NCBI GenBank assembly: GCA_012295275.1
Contig: CM022669.1
Location: 2,705,640-2,769,639, forward strand
Source of the DNA: Chrysomallon squamiferum
Taxonomy: Eukaryota > Mollusca > Gastropoda > Neomphalida > Peltospiridae
DNA: 64,000 nucleotides
Direction of reading: 5' to 3'
Both the position numbers and the translations under genes were made by a program. Positions 1 through 11,297 of this stretch are shown piece after piece; position 1 is the first letter of the stretch, and each line of letters begins with the position of its first letter. The notes under the pieces are model-generated. The model did no database searches, had not been told where the DNA came from, and saw only the letters and a program-made list of their open reading frames with translations.

Positions 1-484
1 TTACAAAGTGTATCCAATACAACATAAGAACTGTGGAAAGGATTTACAGCACACTTGAGTGAATAATTTATTTATATGAAACATAAACAACTGTAAGTAG
101 CTTTATTTATAAAGTTTTTCTTATCTCATGTCCACTGCTAATCAGAATCAGAATCATATTTGCAGAAAATAAACACTAAACCCCCTGCAGAGTAAAGAGA
201 ACTTCAGTTTTAACATTTCATGTGAAAACACAGCACACCATTAAAACTCTTCACTTCTGATAAACTCCAGTGGAAACAGAGATTTCAGAAAGAAATACTT
301 CTTGAAGTTCTCTACATTAACTAATATATACATGATGAATTCCTGTTTGATTCACAAGTAACACAGAATTCTGTTCTGGAGGTAGAGCTTTTATTTCTAT
401 TTTTAGTGATTATCAGGTTGGAAGAGAGGTCAACTATTTTATTAAAAAAAAAAAAATTTGACTCAGATATAGTTATTTTAGTAA

Positions 485-660
485 TTATCCGCTACTGCTA
501 TTAGTACTACCACTGCTACTATTACATCACTACTACTACTACTACTATTCCTACTGATACTATTTAGAACTACTATTGCTACCACCCCACCACAGGTATT
601 ATTACTATTACTTCTGCTACTACTACTACTACTACTACTGCTACAATTATCACTAGTACT
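485..660. repeat. Imperfect TAC/ACT trinucleotide microsatellite
   Basis: Clustered TAC, ACT and CTA triplets with interruptions. The minus-strand frame gives runs of Ser and Ile/Val, which is a repeat artefact and not a protein. Confidence 0.8.
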
Positions 661-927
661 ATTAATACAACTATTATTTAAATAATTCACTGTACAATAG
701 AAAGATAGCAACAAAGGATGGTATATTTATGAACGAGATGATTTTATATTCTATACATTTAAAGATGTGGTTGTTTATATCAACTATAATAAACATATAT
801 ACAAGCATCAACAATAATAAACAAGACTAAAACTTATGTAGAACAAATGTCAACAATAATAATTCAGAGGTGGCTATCAAGTGTTAACAATAAAACAGTT
901 ACGTGCAAGTATCAATAATAATAAAAC

Positions 928-1105
928 AGACGTGTGCAAGCAAGGCAATAGTAATAAGATTATGTGCAAACAAGGCAATAGTAATAAGATCATGTGCAAG
1001 CAAGGCAATAGTAATAAGATCATGTGCAAGCAAGGCAATAGTAATAAGATCATGTGCAAGCAAGGCAATAGTAATAAGATTATGTGCAAACAAGTCAACA
1101 ATAGT
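928..1105. repeat. 30-bp minisatellite, about five copies
   Basis: A 30-bp unit with the core AGGCAATAGTAATAAGATC repeats near positions 943, 973, 1003, 1033 and 1063 with one or two changes per copy, and decays on both sides. Because 30 is a multiple of three and the unit has no stop in several frames, it gives long open frames on both strands. Confidence 0.9.
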
Positions 1106-2529
1106 CAGATTATGTCAAGCACCAACAATAATAACACACATGCAAGTGTCAACAATAAAATCAATATATGCAAGATCAATCACAATAAAACAGACATGCA
1201 AGCAGATGTCAACTATTTGTAAAAACAGATGTGTAAAACTTTTTGCTACAGTTCTTAATTCAATATAGTCAAATCAACCCATCAAAAGATATTGAGTTTT
1301 ATTCCAACCTATGGACAGGTACATACAAATTAATCGTTGCTGTTATCAGGCTTTCTGTTTGGAAGCATTGGGTTTCCTCTTCCCATTTATCTGTTCTTAA
1401 CTATATGTATATAAAATGATTTAAAAAAATGAGAATGTACAAAATGAAGAATCTTTTTTCTGTTTCACCTGTAGGAATGTGTAAAGGTATTGCCAGGCTG
1501 ATGCAGTCTCAAACATTTTAAAGCTGTACTATGAAGATATAATCTCATTGGTTGCTATCAGTCAATAATTTGTTATCCGAGTTATTGTTAAATAAACACA
1601 AATTCCAGTAAAGGTATTAGTATTTTATTTTTTTGTCACAAAACAGAAATATTATAAAGTTTAAAAGTGAGATCAAAGTAATGAATGAAACACCAGGTAA
1701 TAAATTAAGACTAGAACTGTGATAAATAGATTGATGGTCAACAATGCTTATTGGAATTTTAAAAACTTAAAATCTGTCAAGAACAATTTAGTTGGGTTTT
1801 TTAAAAACAATAACACAACACTTACTTTATAACATGAAGTTAAAGTAGAAATTTTTTACAACCGTAATTTTCATAATTCACAACCACTAATTCAGATTTA
1901 TATACTACCTTTTCACAATATTTTTACTTTTCTTTTTTTACATATTAAGCAAGGTTGACATATTTTTACATTAAATAACATTATAAATTGAGATCAGAGT
2001 TAACAGAAAATCAAAAAATTACTGAGATATAAATAATTTTTTTTACTTCAGGATAAATACAAATTTAGGATTAGTTTTAACAAGAGGTGGTGATATTTAT
2101 ATACTTAAGTTACAACTAAGCAACTCAAACTGTTGTAACATGCAAACAGTTACACTTAAAACTGTTCAGGAATAGTGTAACAAGTATGTATTTCATAAAC
2201 TAAAACAAAGAAGAAAGAAAAAGAAAGAAAACAAAAAGAAAAAAAAGTCAATTAATTTTAATACAATAAATTTGCAACAAAAATTATCATTATTTAGATA
2301 CAGTGTAACAAAAAGTATTTTCCAATAAATTAATTAAAAGAAAAAAAACATGTTTCTCTCCATTACTTATAATGCTGCCTTTCACAGAGACAAATACATT
2401 TCTCACAAACTTTAGAAATATTTCTTAGATATATGTATTTGATGTTCTTATTAAATTTATTATTATATAAGGCACTGGATATGATAAAACTTTGAGATCT
2501 TATTGGAGCAGAAAAATATCATTAAAAAA

Positions 2530-2572
2530 ATTATAATAATAATAATAATAATATATATATATATATATATTA
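2530..2572. repeat. AAT then AT microsatellite
   Basis: About five AAT triplets run directly into about ten AT dinucleotides. Confidence 0.85.
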
Positions 2573-3208
2573 AAAACAAAATCATCTTTATACTGGATCG
2601 TTAAAGTGCACCTCTGATGACACTAAAACAAGTTTAAATAAAACGTTAATGTTTTAATTGTTTTTTGTCATCCAGTCTTAATTAATAACAAAATAAAGCA
2701 ACAAAGTTGTTTAAAAACATCTGGATGCCTCCAGTTTTAGGACTTACCTGCATATATCAATTCCCAGTATTTGTGAAGGGGTAAAACTCTAGGGTTCAGA
2801 CATTTGTAACAATATCATTTTATTGTTAAAACTTTGTTATTAATAGTAAGTTGCCCAAAATAACAACTTGGACGTATCAAGATTCTATGTCATAGGTACA
2901 CTTTAAGTGTTTGTTAATCTGAGAATACAACATATTCTTGTTAGGAACAAAATTAACTGATTTAACTAACATTTTTTTTTTTTTTTGCTTTGTAGGTAAA
3001 GCACCAGAAAAACATCTCTGACAAATCATTTGCCAGAAAAATAAGTAAATTATCAAACACAACCAGATATTTACCAAACAGTAACTATTGGTAATGCAGC
3101 TATCTTACTATTTAATCACTACATGGCCATAAACATATCAATTGTCTTTTCAAACCATAGTTTTTAGCATTTCACTTTAAACACAATGCTGGCATTTTGA
3201 CTAATACA

Positions 3209-3210
<2 letters not shown>

Positions 3211-3250
<40 letters not shown>
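3211..3250. repeat. CA dinucleotide microsatellite
   Basis: About 20 uninterrupted CA units. It lies just downstream (minus-strand sense) of the stop codon and polyadenylation signals of the membrane microprotein ORF. Confidence 0.95.
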
Positions 3251-3252
<2 letters not shown>

Positions 3253-3269
3253 AATTTTGCAATTTCTCT

Positions 3270-3298
3270 TTTATTTAATTTATAAGTCCACATTTATT
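3270..3298 (-). terminator. Candidate polyadenylation signals after the microprotein ORF
   Basis: On the minus strand AATAAA occurs at 3298-3293 (overlapping the stop codon) and at 3275-3270. These are the closest downstream signals that would serve the 3297-3578 ORF, and also C15orf61 if both share one transcript. A further AATAAA at 3602-3597, between the two ORFs, could end C15orf61 earlier. Confidence 0.4.
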
Positions 3299-3578
3299 AT
3301 TCTTCTTTTCTTTTAGTAGAACAGTTTTGGTTGCAGACATCACCTGCTCCAACATGATCTGGGGGCACATCATTTCTGTTAGCTGAATTTTGTCCAACAG
3401 TGTTATGACCATCTTTATCATCCTTGCCTATAACAAACTGGACAAACCAACGTCCACCATAGTACACCCATTCACAAAGAATGGAGGTTGTGTGGATGAC
3501 AACAACAATCACAGCAAGGCTAACTACCACCAGGATGATGGATGCAATACCAGTCAGCTCATAGCTCTGGGGAACCAT
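3297..3578 (-). CDS. Single-pass membrane microprotein, 93 aa, unassigned
   Basis: I do not recognise the family. The frame could open at 3617, but the ATG at 3578 (context AACAAAATGG) is the better start and gives 93 residues. Residues about 8-29 form one strongly hydrophobic helix rich in Ile and Val, preceded by MVPQSYELTG. It is followed by an aromatic stretch with CEWVYYGGRWF and then a polar, disordered-looking tail containing three Cys and ending in Lys/Arg/Glu. This suggests a type III or tail-out single-pass membrane protein. The ORF lies on the same strand 128 bp downstream of the C15orf61 stop, with no clear intron between. It may be a second ORF on the same mRNA, or a separate gene whose leader uses the possible acceptor ending near 3680. 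Coding status is inferred from composition and start context only. Confidence 0.5.
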   Translation of the reverse strand: MVPQSYELTGIASIILVVVSLAVIVVVIHTTSILCEWVYYGGRWFVQFVIGKDDKDGHNTVGQNSANRNDVPPDHVGAGDVCNQNCSTKRKEE

Positions 3579-3705
3579 TTTGTTAAAAGAGCTACTTTTA
3601 TTTAATGCAGAAATCACTAATGTCTTCTTATCCTGATATTAAATTGTTCTTATTAAGTAGAGTTCTCATAACATGTGTCTAAAAAACAATGGTAATTTTA
3701 TAAAA

Positions 3706-4762
3706 CTAATTAAGAGACTGTCTGTCTTCTTCATTGAGGAAATAAATCTTCACAGTTCCTTTTGATGTTTCAATGTCTTCAGAGATTCTGATCAACATCA
3801 ATAAACCTATTCCATATGCCAAAGTTGGAACACCTGATGGAAAAAACAAAACATAATTGTTATTTCAGTATGTGAATTATTTTTAATAAATGACTGAATA
3901 AAAAAGTAGAAAATAAATATAAACCGAAAAACATAAATATACCCTCCCAGTATTTATCTGTTTAAAACTAATTTCAAGAGTACTTGCATGGTAGAAAAAA
4001 ATAATCCATTTTATTTACAAATGTGACCACAACACCATATTTATTAATCTCAAAATAACAGAGAGTTTACATTTTTACCTTTTTATGTTTATAGAAATTA
4101 CAAAAAGCAAAAACAAGGAGAAAGAAACATCTACTTCACTGCATCCTAATGGACTAGTCTTTTATTGTTAGCTAAATAAATAAAACAATCACCTGGATAT
4201 ATACAAATAAAACATTGAACAATGTTTGAATATTGCAAAAGGTTAACTTAAATTAAAAACAATGAAAATAATGAAAAACAAGAACATTTATGATAACACA
4301 ACAGGCACACTACAATAATATGACCAACAGTTTTTAAAAACTTTGTTCACAGTTAAGTTAACAGTCACAAATGGTAAAACACATTCTAAAATCTATATAA
4401 TGTATACATACACACATATGTATTTACAGATACCTACCAAAGTTTATCATTTTCAGTAATGTGAAAAGAGAGTTTTCCAGTGAAAGATCTTGATATGGCC
4501 TCCGAGAACAGTGGAATTTGACAAATGGGAAACAGCCTGTCCTTAGGATGTGGTAGTTAGTCTCATCAACTGTCCAGTTAAAGTGAGACAATCCAAACTG
4601 ATCGTTTACAATAGAATTGTAATAAACACAAAACGAAGTCCAAGGGGGATAACCACAGCGGCGAATATGGCAGGTGAGAACTTCCGAGGCAAAAGGTTTA
4701 TTTTTCAACTGACCTCTGTATCTGATGACTTTCTGAATTCCCTGAACTGTCTTCTGTAACAT
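3706..4762 (-). CDS. C15orf61: C15orf61-family protein, 150 aa, two coding exons
   Basis: Coding exons read 4762-4438 and 3833-3706 on the minus strand, joined in phase 1 at GT/AG sites. The product is about 150 aa against about 157 in human. Recognisable family blocks are ASEVLTCHI, WTSFCVYYNSIVNDQFGLSH, FNWTVDETNYHILRTGCFPF and, across the junction, MINFGVPTLAYGIG. The second exon carries the hydrophobic helix and the conserved KIYFLNEED tail. The ATG at 4762 gives an N-terminus of about the expected length. An acceptor with a T-run of over 20 (exon from 4783) lies just upstream, so a non-coding first exon is expected. The family's biochemical role is not known to me; human C15orf61 is described as a secreted or membrane-associated uncharacterised protein. 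The next ORF on this strand, 3578-3297, begins 128 bp after the stop. Confidence 0.9.
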
Positions 4763-4783
4763 GCAGTTAATAGAAACATTAAT

Positions 4784-7700
4784 CTGAAGAAGAAAAAAAA
4801 AAAAAAAAAAAAAAGACAAAATACCATATATTTTTCAAATAGAAATGCTTTCTGGTACACGACAAACTCATTTTCATGTAAAATACATTTTGGGTAATAA
4901 TTTGTACTGTTATTAAATTTTCACAAACTTCATTTATTTATGAGATTACATGAGAAACTATTTATAATTATATAAATATTTGTGCTTTTATAAAAAATAT
5001 TAAAATCACATTTAATAATGGTATATCAGGTTATTTTATGTTTAAATCTACCCTATCGTTCTCATAGACACAGGCCCTATGATACTGATAGGGTTTAGTT
5101 AATTACTGAACATTTTGCTTTTGTTGTTTTACTGCTTGTACAGATATAAAAACATTACATAATTTCATTTCCATTGTTAAACTTGCCATTAATAGCAAAA
5201 CAGAAAAAAAGCTGTATGAAAAATACTGAGTAAAACATGTAGACATAGCATGTAAGATTACCTATTTAAATATTTTCAAATCTGAGTTTTCATAACATCA
5301 AATGATATTTAATATCAAATTTAATGTGACAGCTCGCGCAGTCCAAGGATAAATTTCAGTTATGATAAATTATTTACTGAAGATAACTAAATAAATGTAA
5401 AAAGACAAAAGCTAAAACTGAAAAAGGCCAATACAATTAAGAGAATTATACATTACAATTGTAATTTACTGAAATTAACAAACGTTTTGGTTATTTTTAT
5501 CTTAATCTTACGTCGACAAATACAGCTCGAAACAAAAAACTGTTCAGATGAAATTACTTGCTATTCTCAGCTTTAATGCAAACGTAGAACTAACCCTAAA
5601 ACTCTGGCAGTTAAACTAAAGTTTGACAACACTTCGAAATGTACAATTTAACATTCAGTAGCATCCCGCCATGTTCTTATTTGAACGAAGGGCAATAACT
5701 CTCACAACATGGTTTTTAAAGAGCCAGGTTGACATATTGAAAGATAAGTAAATAAGTATTACGTTTCTAAAATTTAATAACTAAAAATCATCACATTTGT
5801 TAGTAAACAGTTAAAAACAAAAGAAAACATATTTTTAGCCATTTACTGCACGACAGAAATAGGATCAAATTGGGTTAACCTATGCCTTCTTATTCACTTA
5901 AATAGTGAAGAGAAAGAAACTCAATTAGAGGTATACTTACTATCGGGAGATAGAAAATGGCAGTAACAACCCTGTCATCCAAATTAATATTTATGTAAAT
6001 ATTAGTGTAGACTAAATACTAAAAACTGATTATTTAAATTAAATTTTCTCTCTACTATGTTCAGTGGTACTGAATTCTTCTTTCTGGCGCATTCATTTGC
6101 CCCTAACTGAATAAGAACACCCTAACAAAGATGAATCAACATGAAGCGTTAACAAATTATTGGGGAAGACAATTATGTGACGTTGATTATTTTCTGACCA
6201 TCACCATTATCTCTGCTAAATATATTATGAATAAGAAAAACGGTTCTTCTTTCTTTTAATCAATGCATTTCTAAGTATTTATTATTACTTATAAAAATAA
6301 AATATTTATTAACAAACAACATAAATACTTCAGAACTGATTTTATAATATAACTACATATCACTGAATGTTTGTTTTTTGTTTTTTTTGTTATCATTTCT
6401 ACATACTAAATGCCATCTTGAACAACAGACATGGAAACATCCATAAATTTCTTCATTATTAGCAAAATTGTTAAACCAAAATATATTTAAACTGTCAATA
6501 TATATAAAATATGTAGATTTCAGTAACAACAAACAAAGAATATATTTTTATACAAAGTTTAATGTTTTACTGTGGAACAAAATGTTCCTACCTCCTGATT
6601 TCAAGAGGCAATCATAACCACATACATTAATAACATTATCATACATTACAAAATAAACTTTTTCTCATATTTCACTATACATGCACATTTGTATATAACA
6701 TATATGTTACCTGCCAATGGGGTTACAAATAATTTGAAGAGATTAGTGCAAAATTAGTCGCACATGCAGCTTAAGCAAGCCAAATTAATTTAGAGATTGT
6801 TAAGTATACAGAATGATCAGAAATTTAAAAAAACATTTTTTTTTTTGTGTGTTTGTTTAATTAATTATTTCAGACATTTTAGTCAGGAAGAAATAACTGT
6901 CCATAATCAATGTAATAATAATAATTTAAATAGGCATAGTTAATATTTCTTGGTTCTGTTAACCTCTGTTACATGTCTGTGGAAACAAATCATTCAAAGA
7001 AAAATTAAACAATTTATAACAAAATTATAATGAAAAACCATTATATTACAACTACCGTAACCCAAACTAATAATAAATTTTAATTACTTTCTTCTGCAGT
7101 TTATGATAATGTTACAACTATTTTATAATATGTATTCTTTTAATATATCTTAATTCAGGGATAAAAAGGGAAGTGGTTAATAGATATCTTTACAGAAAAA
7201 GAAACAGTTTAAAATGCATTAATTATCACTTTTTTTAAAATAACAGTAATAAAAAACATTTTGATATAGCTCTCATATAGTTATTTAAATTTGTTTAAAG
7301 CTACCTTTTAACTTATTTTTTTTTTACCACTAGATGTGCTTAAATTATAAAAAAAAAAAAAAAAAAAAAATACTGAATATTTAAATATGATACTAGTTTT
7401 ATTCTGCAGAATCTGTTTCTGTCTTTTTGTTCTAGTAACATAAAAATCCTCTGTCTAACATGACAGATAAAGGTAAAATTCAGTTAAGCATTAATAACAA
7501 AACAATCCAGTCTCTCAGTCTTTTTAACCACATATTACCTACCAGTACTAAAATAATCTGAACTTTTTTGTTAGATTATGATCTTTATGGCAACAAAAGG
7601 AAAAAGTGGAGTTTTCAAATTACATGACTCATAGTTTCTACAGAAACAAACAATTCAAAACTTTGGTCCTTTATAAGGTATGATTTTAATATATAACATA

Positions 7701-10700
7701 AATATTATTCTGAGATAATATGCAAGTTGTTCTAATAAAGAAGTCGAAACTATTTTGTCATATTAAAGTTTATATTTTGTATTCATGACAAAGATGGACC
7801 CTGAAGTTTTTAAGTCAGGGAAAAGATAAGAAATGGTCATATTTATTATATTTTGGTTGTTCTACATTAAAAAATTACAACACCTTTTTGTAAACAAAGT
7901 TATTATCCCAGTTAAATTAAATTTTTTAATGCGACAAACTGAAATTCTGACATACATTATGAGCCAAGGCATAACCTTTTTTTTGAGTTGGTGCAAGTTA
8001 AAGAAAAGGTCCAGTAAATACTTTATTCTTGCACTAACTAAAACAAAACTAATAAAAAACTGAATTTAAAAAAAAAAAAAAAAAACATTATAATAAATAA
8101 ATCAAATACAAAATATTGAAAAGAAAAATGTGTAACACTCCAAAATTATAAACATGCATGTATATATTCAAATATATTTTTTCATACATTATGGAAATGT
8201 AATTATAGATATGTGCAATAATGCATTAACATAATATTGAATCAACATGTATAAATTATCATACAGAAAATGAAACATTTTTAGACATTTATAAGCTAAA
8301 ATCAATGCACTTCATTCATTGTACAAAACTATCCTTGTAAAGGAAAGCAGTTTTCAATGGTATAAAACCTCATAATCACCAGAACCTTTAACACTTGGTA
8401 ATATTCATACATTGTGTTTTTTTCACATCATTTTGGGTCAGATAAGAGAAAATTACTACAATGAGCAAAATTAATAATCATTTGACAGAATGTGAATAAT
8501 TTAAAACATCACCATGAAAAATCTGCCAGAAATATTCCTTCTTTTTGTATTTACCAAAATGTTTTTTTAAAAATTATGTTTCTACGTAAGTAATAAATAA
8601 AAGGAAAACTATGTTGACCTTCATACTTCAACTTGATTTCAGATTTTGTATTTTTACCAAATTTAGACAATTAACCATCCTTTTATTTTGTTGACCTTGC
8701 AATTATGCTGATAGGTATATTTCAAATTAATTTATTATTTTTCCCCACAAATAAATTAAAAATAATAACAAAAAAAATAAATTTAAAAATTGGTATGTTA
8801 ATAACATGATTATAATCTTGCATCTTAACTGAAAAATAAATTAATAAATCAATTGTTTTCTCACCAGCTTATCAGACAAAAACAAATATAACAAGAAAAA
8901 TAAAATTATGAAAAAGTGATAAAATAATTTTTTTTTTTAAACTGAACAGCAAAGTGTTCCAAAGTATGTTTAACAGAACAGAATGATTTATAAACTATAT
9001 ATACTGCAACAAAGATGTATGTTAACACCCAGAAATGAAAAACATGTGACACTTAGTAATTCCAAATTAATCCCCTTAAAGAAAGCAAATAATAAAAGAA
9101 AATTCAACTTTTTAATAATTAAAACAAATATCCTCCTTCAACTCAAAATGTCTAAAACAGCAGTTAGTAAAAAGCTGATAGATTTAAAGATTATTTTTCA
9201 TTGTACCTACAATACAAAACAAAACCCTTATAATTTTTGCCAATAATCAATCATATATAAATATATTATTGACACACACAACAAAACTTATTTTTTATTT
9301 AACATAATAATGAATGTGCTTCTAAATAATTAAATATTCAGACCTTTACAAAACTAAAATAATTTACAAAAGGAATATCTTGTTATTGTTTGGTCAAATA
9401 TTTTTACTGAAATAATAAACTGATATAGCACAAACTCACAAATAATGCTAAGATATCAAAAAATTAACTCTCTCCAACAAACTAAATATAAAATGAATAT
9501 TCAGCAGTTGTAAAAAAGACTTGGGTCAGCATTTGGTAATATTCAAATTTCATACAACACTTTCTCTAAATACATTAACTGACTGATCATAATATCAAAC
9601 TGCAACTGCTAATAGGAAAACATATTACTGATTAAATTGATGATAATTATTACAACTTGTAAGTGATTACAGTTCTTCTAAATCTGATACCAGCTACTTT
9701 CTTAAAACTAACTTGAAAAAACTGGAGAGTTAAAAAATAAAAAATAAAAATAAAAAAATAAAAAACAGTAAAAGAAAATAAAAACAAAATTATTACTGCT
9801 AACAATAACATTGAACTAGTAATGATACAAAATAATTTTTTATTAAAATCAAGGGCTGAAAACAAATACAAAAATACAAATACATATAATCTAATTGGTT
9901 TTATCATCACTGAGAAATTTGTTTTCAGAACATCTGTTTTCTTCTTAAACTCAATAAAACATTCAAATATTATGATTAAGGTTAAACAAAAGCCAAAAAC
10001 TGATAAAACATAATATACAGTAATTTGAAGTTTCTAAATCCATAGTAAACCTTTTCTCGGACAGAAATCAACAATGGTTTTTTGTTTTAGCATTTTCTTT
10101 ATTCTGTACCAAAGTCATAATCACATTTCCAATACAACAGCCAACATCAAATGTTTTCGATAACTCGTTTGTAATTGTTATAAATAACATTTTTCTGTTA
10201 TGTATTATCATGGCATTTTTAAAAAAATTATATATGTTAAATTATTTAATTGTATATCAGCAGAGGAAAAATAATTGTTTATAATTACTTGACCAATATT
10301 ACTAATTACTGAAAACCACACCCCCACCCCTCCCAAAAATAAATAAATAGAAAATAAAAAATTCTGCAAAACAAACCAATAACATTTTATTAGTAAAGTT
10401 CATGATTCACAGTTGACATGTGGTTATGTTTTTTGTCTTGTGGAATATGTCTCCATGTTTACTAAACTCTTAAGATCTGCACATCAAACTTGAAACCAGA
10501 AAGAACATCTTTAAGTGTAGATCCTGAAAGTTTTGTAAGCAAAGGGCCTGGTCAGATACAACTATGAACAGTTGAAAAGTCACGTTTACCATGAAGACTG
10601 AAGTTGCTACTCACTAATGGGTGTTCAGAGTAACAGGTCTGTTCATCAGTAATAGTTCATCAGAACAAACAGTCTACACGAATAACAGAAATTTGTTTAC

Positions 10701-11257
10701 AAGAACATTCTATTTTCGTTATAGCTTTAATTGCTTGATTAGTGTAAATTGGGGTAAACTGTACATCTGTAAAATTAACTGTCTCCTGGTCAACAGAAAT
10801 GTTTATCCTTGAAGTTGTTTGAATTACTATTGCTTTGGTAATTTAGTGTTTATCATAAAGCTGTGAAAACACCAATTTTTAACAGAAGAAAATTTCTTAT
10901 TGTTCTGTTTTTTTCTCACTGCAAAAACCTGTTTATTAAAATTTGAAAGCAAAGATTCTTCTACATGTTAAAAATTCCTGACTTTACTGTAACAACTATT
11001 GAACAGAAGAAAATTCTGAAGCAAAGTATCTGAAATATCAGAACTTTCAAGATTTTAAAATGTCTTTATAGTGAAAAGTATGCTCCTAGTCTGTTAGCTT
11101 CAAAAGGCAGAACCTGTTCATTTGGAGACAGAAAAAGTCTACAGAAGAATGAATATTGTGTTTTCACAAAATGTAATCTTCAAGTACTGCCAAGATTGTG
11201 ACAATGACCAATCCACAAGAAAAAAGCACTTTTTATGTTGCTTCCGTAATATACAAG
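4784..11257. other. Intergenic A+T-rich stretch, C15orf61 5' side to UBE2Q 3' side
   Basis: I see no supported gene. The part around 5640-5720 is richer in G+C and includes CCGCCATG and a GGGCAATAACTCT motif; it could be the promoter or non-coding first exon of the minus-strand C15orf61 gene. The rest holds poly-A/T runs and short accidental ORFs. The right end, about 10.4-11.3 kb, is probably UBE2Q 3' UTR and downstream sequence. Confidence 0.5.
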
Positions 11258-11263
11258 TTTATT
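11258..11263 (-). terminator. Candidate polyadenylation signal of the UBE2Q gene
   Basis: AATAAA on the minus strand 35 bp after the UBE2Q stop codon. It is the nearest such signal; AATAAA is frequent in this A+T-rich DNA, so a more distal site is also possible. Confidence 0.3.
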
Positions 11264-11297
11264 TATAAATATGTACAGGAGAACAAAAAAACATATT

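Larger units (their letters stand above)
1..3269. other. Non-coding, repeat-bearing stretch at left edge
   Basis: I see no gene here. The stretch is A+T-rich and holds a TAC-type microsatellite (about 485-660), a 30-bp minisatellite (about 928-1105), an AAT/AT run (about 2530-2572) and a CA run (3211-3250). Open frames across 880-1270 on both strands come only from the 30-bp repeat. It may include distal 3' sequence of the minus-strand gene pair to its right. Confidence 0.6.

Noticed and set aside
928..1105. Possible CRISPR-like array
   Set aside because: The units are contiguous 30-bp tandem repeats without unique spacers, and this is an animal genome.
877..1268. Long open frames on both strands with repeated peptide units
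   Set aside because: They coincide exactly with the 30-bp minisatellite, whose unit lacks stops in several frames; no start context, splice sites or family resemblance.
3390..3605. Plus-strand 71-codon ORF
   Set aside because: Antisense shadow of the minus-strand membrane microprotein ORF.
4550..4759. Plus-strand 69-codon ORF
   Set aside because: Antisense to C15orf61 exon 1, which has clear family conservation.
9650..9910. Minus-strand hydrophobic 86-codon ORF
   Set aside because: Phe/Leu/Ile-rich reading of A+T-rich DNA and A-runs; no conservation signal or splice context.
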